Shown: one piece after another, positions 59,198 through 64,000 of the stretch | How the letters are laid out: each line of letters opens with the position of its first letter | How positions within the stretch are numbered: the first letter of the stretch is position 1 | NCBI GenBank assembly: GCA_004299485.1 | Contig: SCQP01000002.1 | Coordinates: 62,001 to 126,000 of the forward strand | Source: Acidobacteriota bacterium | Lineage (GTDB): Bacteria > Acidobacteriota > Terriglobia > Terriglobales > SCQP01 | DNA length: 64,000 bases | Direction of reading: 5' to 3' | Position numbers and translations under genes: made by a program | The notes under the pieces: generated by a model | Databases searched by the model: none | What the model was told of the DNA's origin: nothing | The model's input: only the letters and a program-made list of their open reading frames with translations

Positions 59198-60334
59198 ATG
59201 AGCTGGCAGTCCGAATTTGCGGATTTTGAAGGCGAAGGGGTGGTTTACCTCAACGCTGCGACGCAGGCGCCCATGCCGCTCGGGGCCGCGCGCGCGGCGG
59301 AGACGGCGATTGGGTGGAAGCAGCAGCCGCAGCGCATTCCCGGTGACGAGTATTTGGGCCTTCCGGACCGGGTCCGGAGGCTGCTAGGGAGGCTATTCGG
59401 CGGCGAGCCAGACGAATTTGCCATCACTTCGGGGGCGAGCAGCGGGCTGAGAGTGGTTGCGGCGCAGTATGACTGGCGGGCGGGCGATGAAATTCTGATC
59501 GCCAAGGGCGAGTTTCCCTCGCACTTTACGGCCTTCCGGCCGCTGGAAGCGGCGCGGGGCGTGAAGGTGCGCGTGGTCGCGCCGCGTGGGGCGTTTATCA
59601 GCGCAGCGGATTTTGTGGCGGCGATTACGCCGCAAACGCGGCTGATTTCGGCGAGCGTGGTGCGCTCGAATGACGGCTCGCGGCTCGACGCCGCCGCGCT
59701 CGCGTCGGCCTGCCGAAGTGCAGGCATCACGCTGGTGCTGGACCTGGCGCAGTGCGCGGGCGCGCTACCGCTGCAGCTTGGTGATCTGGGCGCTGATTTT
59801 GTGGTCTGCTCGGGCTACAAGTGGCTGCTGGGGCCGTACGGGACGGGATTTTTCTGGGTGTGCAAGCCGGCCATGGAGAAGCTGCTGCCAGGGCCGTTTT
59901 ACTGGATGGCGAGCGAGGGAGCGGGGAATTTCGACGACCTTACGCGCTTCGAGAACCCGGTGCCGGTGGCAGGCGCGCGGCGTTGGGACGCGCCCGAAAC
60001 GGCCAATTTCATAAATCTGGCGGCGTTCGAAGCTGGGCTGGAATGGATCGCAAAGGCGGGCGTGGACGCCATCGCTGCACACACGGCCAAGTTGGTGGAG
60101 CAACTGATTGCCGGCTTGCCGCAGGAACGCTACGAGCTGGCCAGCCCGGCGGAGGCGGCCGAGCGCGGCCCGTATGTCTGCATCCGTCCGCGCGACATCG
60201 CATTGCTGCCGGCCCTGACGGAAAAGCTCGCGCGTGGGAACGTCTTTACCAGCGTGCGTGGCGGCTCACTGCGGCTTTCGCCGTACGTCTACAACACCGA
60301 ACGCGATATCGAGCGGCTGGTCGCGCTGCTCTAG
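59198..60334 (+). CDS. Class V aminotransferase (cysteine-desulfurase-like fold)
   Basis: A 378-residue PLP enzyme. SGASSGLRVVAAQYDWRAGDEILIAKGEFPSHF is the cofactor-contacting region, DLAQCAGALPLQL supplies the Asp (residue 182), and SGYKWLLGPYGTGFFWV carries the PLP Lys at 208. The enzyme resembles SufS/IscS and related selenocysteine-lyase or kynureninase-like proteins, but no desulfurase-specific Cys loop is evident, so the reaction is open. Its TAG stop directly abuts repeat copy 4. Confidence 0.82.
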   Translation: MSWQSEFADFEGEGVVYLNAATQAPMPLGAARAAETAIGWKQQPQRIPGDEYLGLPDRVRRLLGRLFGGEPDEFAITSGASSGLRVVAAQYDWRAGDEILIAKGEFPSHFTAFRPLEAARGVKVRVVAPRGAFISAADFVAAITPQTRLISASVVRSNDGSRLDAAALASACRSAGITLVLDLAQCAGALPLQLGDLGADFVVCSGYKWLLGPYGTGFFWVCKPAMEKLLPGPFYWMASEGAGNFDDLTRFENPVPVAGARRWDAPETANFINLAAFEAGLEWIAKAGVDAIAAHTAKLVEQLIAGLPQERYELASPAEAAERGPYVCIRPRDIALLPALTEKLARGNVFTSVRGGSLRLSPYVYNTERDIERLVALL

Positions 60335-60445
60335 GTGGCTCGCCATTTTTTGTCCTGGTCGCTCCCGTTGGTCGCTCGGAGTGCGGGCTTCGATTCCCGG
60401 CAGGGCCCGCCCGCTGGTGCTCGGGGCTCCTCCAAGCTGCCGCCA
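60335..60445 (+). repeat. 111-bp dispersed repeat, copy 4, between convergent genes
   Basis: Exact-length 111-bp copy. Begins GTGGCTCGCCATT and ends CAAGCTGCCGCCA. It fills the entire space between the aminotransferase stop (TAG, 60332-60334) and the radical SAM gene stop (TAG read on the minus strand, 60446-60448). The flanks are CTAG at 60331-60334 and CTAG at 60446-60449, a possible 4-bp target-site duplication. Confidence 0.93.
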
Positions 60446-61744
60446 CTAGATCACGTCCATAAATGAGCTGACGGAGAAGACGGCGCGGCCGGAGCCGGGG
60501 TCGCCGTAGCCGGGCGGGACGGGCAGCTTGTATTTGGCGTGGGTGTCGCGCCAGGTTTCGAGCAGGCGCAGGTGGTATTCGAGCGGGGCGCCACCGGCGT
60601 TGTCTTTGCCCAGGCGGGTGAGCGGCTCAGCGCACCAGGTGGTGAAGCGCGGGCAGACGCCATGGGACATAAAAAAGTCGAGGCCCGCGCCGGTCGAGCG
60701 GATGGCCTCGGCAACGTCGGTGAAGCCGTGCGGCTTCGACATCTCGATGCCGGCGACGAAGTTGGGGATGACGTGCGAGGGACCGAAGATTTCGGCGGCG
60801 TCGAGGATGCGCTTGTGCCATTCGCTGCGACCGACGTAACGGCTCTTGCCGGGGCAGAGAATACCGAAGAGGCGCTCATCCCAGACTTCGTAGTTGGGGT
60901 GGTAAATCTGAATACCGGCCTGCTTGAATTTGCGGGCTTCTTCCAGCGGCAGCGCCTGCGTGACCATTTTGCCGATCCAGCGGCCGGGGAAGCGTGACTC
61001 GATGGCGGCGGCATATTCGGCGTAGAAGTCAGCTTCGGTTTTGCCCTTGAGTTTGGAGGTGATGCTGCCACCGGTGATGGTGTAGGCGCGGCTGGCAGAA
61101 TCGGTGGAGGCGATGAGGGCGAGGGCTTCGAGAATTTCGTCCACGGACTTGACGCCAGTGTAGGGTCGGCCCTCCTGAATCTGCTGGCGGTAGTTGTTAT
61201 TGATGTCGCAGAACTGGCACTCTTCTTTGTCGCCGAAGTACTGGCAGATGCGGAAGACGGTGAGATAGACGAGGTAGCCCCATTCGATGGTGGGCGCGAT
61301 TTCGATGACGCGCTTGCCGCTCGCCAGCGAGCGGGTGTAATACTCCGGGACGGGCGGGAACTTGACCGTGGCGAGAGTTTCGCCGTCGAGTTGCAGCTCG
61401 GCGGTGTCGCCGGTGGCCTCGATGCGGTAGGGCGAGGCCGGATTCAGGCGGACGGAAATGATGGTCGGGCGGAAGTTCCAGGGGCCGGCTTCGAGCCAGA
61501 TTTCTTCCGGCGCGCTCCAGTGTTCCTGCTGCTCCATCTCGTTTAATGGCACCAGATCGAAGGAAAAGATGAAGTATGCCTTAGCCTTAAACTGAGCCGC
61601 GAGCTTGAGCGCCGCGGGCGAAAAAGCGATGCCGGTGCGCAGGATGTCTTCTTTGACGACAGCTTCGCGCGGCAGGGTGGGATGGGCGGCAGCGGCGGCT
61701 TCGACTTCGCGCAAGCGCGCCGGGGTTGAACTGGCAGTGGCCAC
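60446..61744 (-). CDS. Radical SAM protein with CX8CX2C cluster motif
   Basis: A 432-residue protein. The Fe-S motif CQYFGDKEECQFCDINNNYRQQ (Cys167, Cys176, Cys179) has spacing CX8CX2C, unlike the canonical CX3CX2C. Downstream, RAYTITGGSITSKLKGKTEADFYAEYAAAIE (the GGE-like SAM region), IGKMVTQALPLEEARKFKQAGIQIYHPNYEVWDE and HVIPNFVAGIEMSKPHGFTDVAEA are typical of radical SAM TIM barrels. The N-terminal 150 residues are a separate domain. It is convergent with the aminotransferase, with repeat copy 4 between them. Function unknown. Confidence 0.82.
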   Translation of the reverse strand: MATASSTPARLREVEAAAAAHPTLPREAVVKEDILRTGIAFSPAALKLAAQFKAKAYFIFSFDLVPLNEMEQQEHWSAPEEIWLEAGPWNFRPTIISVRLNPASPYRIEATGDTAELQLDGETLATVKFPPVPEYYTRSLASGKRVIEIAPTIEWGYLVYLTVFRICQYFGDKEECQFCDINNNYRQQIQEGRPYTGVKSVDEILEALALIASTDSASRAYTITGGSITSKLKGKTEADFYAEYAAAIESRFPGRWIGKMVTQALPLEEARKFKQAGIQIYHPNYEVWDERLFGILCPGKSRYVGRSEWHKRILDAAEIFGPSHVIPNFVAGIEMSKPHGFTDVAEAIRSTGAGLDFFMSHGVCPRFTTWCAEPLTRLGKDNAGGAPLEYHLRLLETWRDTHAKYKLPVPPGYGDPGSGRAVFSVSSFMDVI

Positions 61745-61773
61745 GACCTAGTTTAGCGCGGTAAGGTTGAAGC

Positions 61774-62991
61774 TTGTCTTCGATTGCGGACCAACTTGAA
61801 AGCGCGGGCATGAGTGCGGGGGCGGCCGCCGCCAAAGCGCAACTTTTTGCCGTGCTGGGCGCGCGCGCCGGGCGGGCGTGGTTTGTGCCGGGGCGCATCG
61901 AGCTGCTGGGCAAGCACACCGACTACGCCGGCGGGCGGAGCCTGCTGTGCGCGGTCGAGCGCGGATTTTGCGTTGCGGCGACACCACGCCGCGACCGGCG
62001 CGTGCAGCTTACCGACGCACGGACGGGAGAGAGCGCCGAGTTTACGATCGGGGAGCTGTTAACGGCGAATTGGGCGCGGTATCCGGCGACGGTGGCGCGG
62101 CGGTTGGCGGTGGATGGAAAACTCGATTACGGCTCCGACATCTTGTTTGCCAGTGATTTGCCGCCGGCGGCGGGGATGAGCAGCTCGAGCGCGTTTGTCG
62201 TGGCCACGTATTTGGCTTTGTGCGGCGAAGCCGGGCCGGAGGGCAGGGAAGCCTTAGCGGCTTATCTGGCGGCGACGGAAGTGGGCGTGGGCACGCATGG
62301 CGGCAGCGAAGATCATACGGCGATTCTTTGTTGCAAGGCGGGACGCTGGAGCCAGTACCGCTTCTGCCCGACGCGGCTGGAACAGACGGTGGCCGCACCC
62401 GAGGATATGGCGTTGGTGATTGGCGTGAGCGGCGTCGCGGCCTCGAAGGCGGGCGCGGCACAGGCGGACTACAACCGGGCGGCGGCGGCGACGGCACAGA
62501 TATTGTCGACCTGGAATGAGGTGAGCGGCCGGCACGACGCGACGCTAGCGGCCGCAGTGGCTGCAGGAGCGTATGAGCCGCTGCTGGCGCAGTTGCCGAA
62601 CGCGCTGCGCGCCCGGCTGGAACAGTTTCACAACGAATCGGACGTCTGGATTCCAGCGGCGGCGTTTGCGGCGCGCGAGGGCGATTGGCAAAGTTTTGGC
62701 GAGTTTGTGGCTTGTTCGCAAGCGGGGGCGGAGGCGGCGCTGGGCAACCAGATCCCGGAGACAGTTGCGTTGGCCGCGAGTGCGCGGCGGCTGGGCGCGG
62801 TGGCGGCGTCGGCGTTTGGCGCCGGCTTTGGGGGTTCGGTGTGGGCGCTGGTGCCGGGCGGTGCGGCGGCGGCATTTCGCGCGGCGTGGCAGCGTGAATA
62901 TCAGAAAGCGTTTGCCGCACACGCGGTGGAAAGCCTATTCTTTGAAAGCGCCGCGGGGCCAGCGGCACTGCAGATTGAGCTGGAGGGTTAA
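61774..62991 (+). CDS. Galactokinase-type GHMP kinase
   Basis: A 405-residue GHMP-superfamily kinase, probably galactokinase. The N-terminal sugar-binding signature is PGRIELLGKHTDYAGG (GalK usually has GEHTDYNGG), the P-loop is LPPAAGMSSSSAFV, and the C-terminal region has SAFGAGFGGSVWALVPGG. Start is TTG at 61774, the first codon before homology. It is followed by an alpha-galactosidase-like gene in an overlapping TAATG arrangement, consistent with release and phosphorylation of galactose. The Lys and Ala substitutions in the first motif could indicate a different sugar. Confidence 0.82.
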   Translation: MSSIADQLESAGMSAGAAAAKAQLFAVLGARAGRAWFVPGRIELLGKHTDYAGGRSLLCAVERGFCVAATPRRDRRVQLTDARTGESAEFTIGELLTANWARYPATVARRLAVDGKLDYGSDILFASDLPPAAGMSSSSAFVVATYLALCGEAGPEGREALAAYLAATEVGVGTHGGSEDHTAILCCKAGRWSQYRFCPTRLEQTVAAPEDMALVIGVSGVAASKAGAAQADYNRAAAATAQILSTWNEVSGRHDATLAAAVAAGAYEPLLAQLPNALRARLEQFHNESDVWIPAAAFAAREGDWQSFGEFVACSQAGAEAALGNQIPETVALAASARRLGAVAASAFGAGFGGSVWALVPGGAAAAFRAAWQREYQKAFAAHAVESLFFESAAGPAALQIELEG

Positions 62992-64000
62992 TGGAGCGCA
63001 GGGAATTTTTGGAGCGGGGAGCCGCGGCTGTAGCCGCGGCGATGACTGCCGGTTGGGCGCTGTCGCGGGGTTTACAGGCGCAGGCGCCGGCGATCGCGAG
63101 GGTGAGCGGGAATCGGGCGAAGCTCAGCAATGACATCTTCGACGTCACCTGGGACTCGGGGACGGGCCTGCGCCTCGTCAGCCTGCGCGCGCCAGCGCTA
63201 CCGCAGCTTGGGCCGATGCCGGTGTTCTGGCTGCAGGTGAACGGCAACACTGTCGACTCGACCCAACTGCGCGTGACGGCTCCCTTGCAGCAGCGGGTGC
63301 TGCAGCCCGACGCCGGCGCTGCTTGTTTTGCGGAACGTTTGCCGGGACGGCAGGTGACGGTGACACTGGCGGATCCGGCGGGCGCGTATCAGGTGCGTTG
63401 GCGGGCGCTGCTGCGCGACGGCTCGCATTATTTGCGGCAGGAAATCGAAATCATGGCCGGTGGCAGCGACGTGCCGATTAGCGCAGTCACGCTGATCAAT
63501 CTCGCCGCGAGGGGCGCGCGCGTCGAGGGCAAAGTCAAAGGCTCGCCGATCACGCTGACCGAGACAACCGGGGAGTCGGGCATCCGAAAGGGAGGGTGGT
63601 TTCTGGGCCTTGAGCATCCGCTGTCACAGAGCGAAGTCAGCGGCGGCCGGGCGCGGTGCGAGTTTTCACGGGGGCTGCCTTTGGCGGCCAATCACACCGC
63701 GGTCTATTCGAGCGTGATCGGTGTGGCGGCGCCGGGGCAGATGCGGCGCGATTTCCAGCGCTACATCGAGCGCGAGCGCGCGCATCCCTACCGGCCATTT
63801 TTGCATTACAACTCCTGGTTCGATCTCGGCTACTTCACTCCTTACGATGCCTACGGTTGCCTGGACCGCATTCATGCCTTCGGCGAGCAGCTTTACCGGC
63901 GGCGGAGCGTGCAGCTCGATTCGTTTCTGTTTGACGATGGCTGGGACAACCACAAGGACTGGGGATTCAATAGGGGCTTTCCTGACGGCTTCACACCGCT
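62991..64000 (+). CDS. Tat-exported alpha-galactosidase-like glycoside hydrolase (cut by window end)
   Basis: Only the first 336 codons are present. A twin-arginine-like signal (RREFLERGAAAVAAAMTAGWALSRG) is followed by a beta-sandwich N-terminal domain (SNDIFDVTWDSGTGLRLVSL) and the start of a TIM-barrel part, HPYRPFLHYNSWFDLGYFTPYDA then LDSFLFDDGWDNHKDWGFNR, matching the W-x-D-G-W pattern of GH36/GH27-type alpha-galactosidases. Family membership is by motif only. It starts at the last base of the galactokinase stop (TAATG), so the pair forms an operon for galactoside use. Confidence 0.75.
   Translation, partial: MERREFLERGAAAVAAAMTAGWALSRGLQAQAPAIARVSGNRAKLSNDIFDVTWDSGTGLRLVSLRAPALPQLGPMPVFWLQVNGNTVDSTQLRVTAPLQQRVLQPDAGAACFAERLPGRQVTVTLADPAGAYQVRWRALLRDGSHYLRQEIEIMAGGSDVPISAVTLINLAARGARVEGKVKGSPITLTETTGESGIRKGGWFLGLEHPLSQSEVSGGRARCEFSRGLPLAANHTAVYSSVIGVAAPGQMRRDFQRYIERERAHPYRPFLHYNSWFDLGYFTPYDAYGCLDRIHAFGEQLYRRRSVQLDSFLFDDGWDNHKDWGFNRGFPDGFTP

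Overview
The window reads as chromosomal DNA of an Acidobacteriota member of the Terriglobia type. This rests on high GC (roughly 60-65 percent), the mix of families (secreted sortilin-type beta-propellers, a TPR-secretin, TamA/TamB, a Tat-exported alpha-galactosidase-like enzyme) and a high-affinity group 1h [NiFe] hydrogenase locus of the kind known from soil Acidobacteriota and Actinobacteria. The taxonomic call is an inference from gene content; no rRNA gene is present.

Region 1 (1-24.9 kb) is ordinary core genome: rpsT (partial), phoH-ybeY, rho, an acyl-CoA carboxylase subunit, an FkbM methyltransferase, ruvB-folK, a C-terminal processing protease, tatA/B-tatC, a DedA protein, nadB divergent from aroB, a PIN toxin pair, a PD-(D/E)XK-like protein, an ECF sigma/anti-sigma pair, recG divergent from a secretin, an amidohydrolase and a DoxX protein.

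Region 2 (25.1-41.8 kb, minus strand) is a complete hydrogen-scavenging locus. In transcription order it is hypF-hypC-hypD-SIS protein, then a wrecked toxin-antitoxin and restriction-modification island (about 35.0-37.4 kb), then hypE-hhyS-hhyL, a NifU-associated N-terminal domain protein, a small unknown, DUF5947, DUF6084, a 328-aa unknown, a maturation protease, a 33-aa DUF6893-like peptide, hypA, hypB and a NiCoT nickel permease. HypC/D/E/F build the Fe(CN)2CO group, HypA/B and the permease supply nickel, and the protease trims HhyL. The locus shows unusual decay or remodelling: HypA lacks its zinc domain, the NifU-like protein lacks its Fe-S domain, the protease carries a 111-bp repeat in frame, and four 8-bp-pitch tandem arrays (consensus GYNNNTCR) lie next to operon gene starts.

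Region 3 (41.9-64 kb) has tamA-tamB, two tandem secreted beta-propeller paralogues ending in a strong terminator, a UspA/UBP-zinc-finger pair, a Tat-exported C45-like acyltransferase, a class V aminotransferase, a radical SAM protein with unusual cysteine spacing, a galactokinase and the start of an alpha-galactosidase-like gene.

A dispersed element of exactly 111 bp (four copies, one with an internal 41-bp duplication) links the regions. It sits next to two stop codons, upstream of the sigma factor and inside the hydrogenase protease gene. Together with the octamer arrays it is the most interesting unexplained structure in the window.
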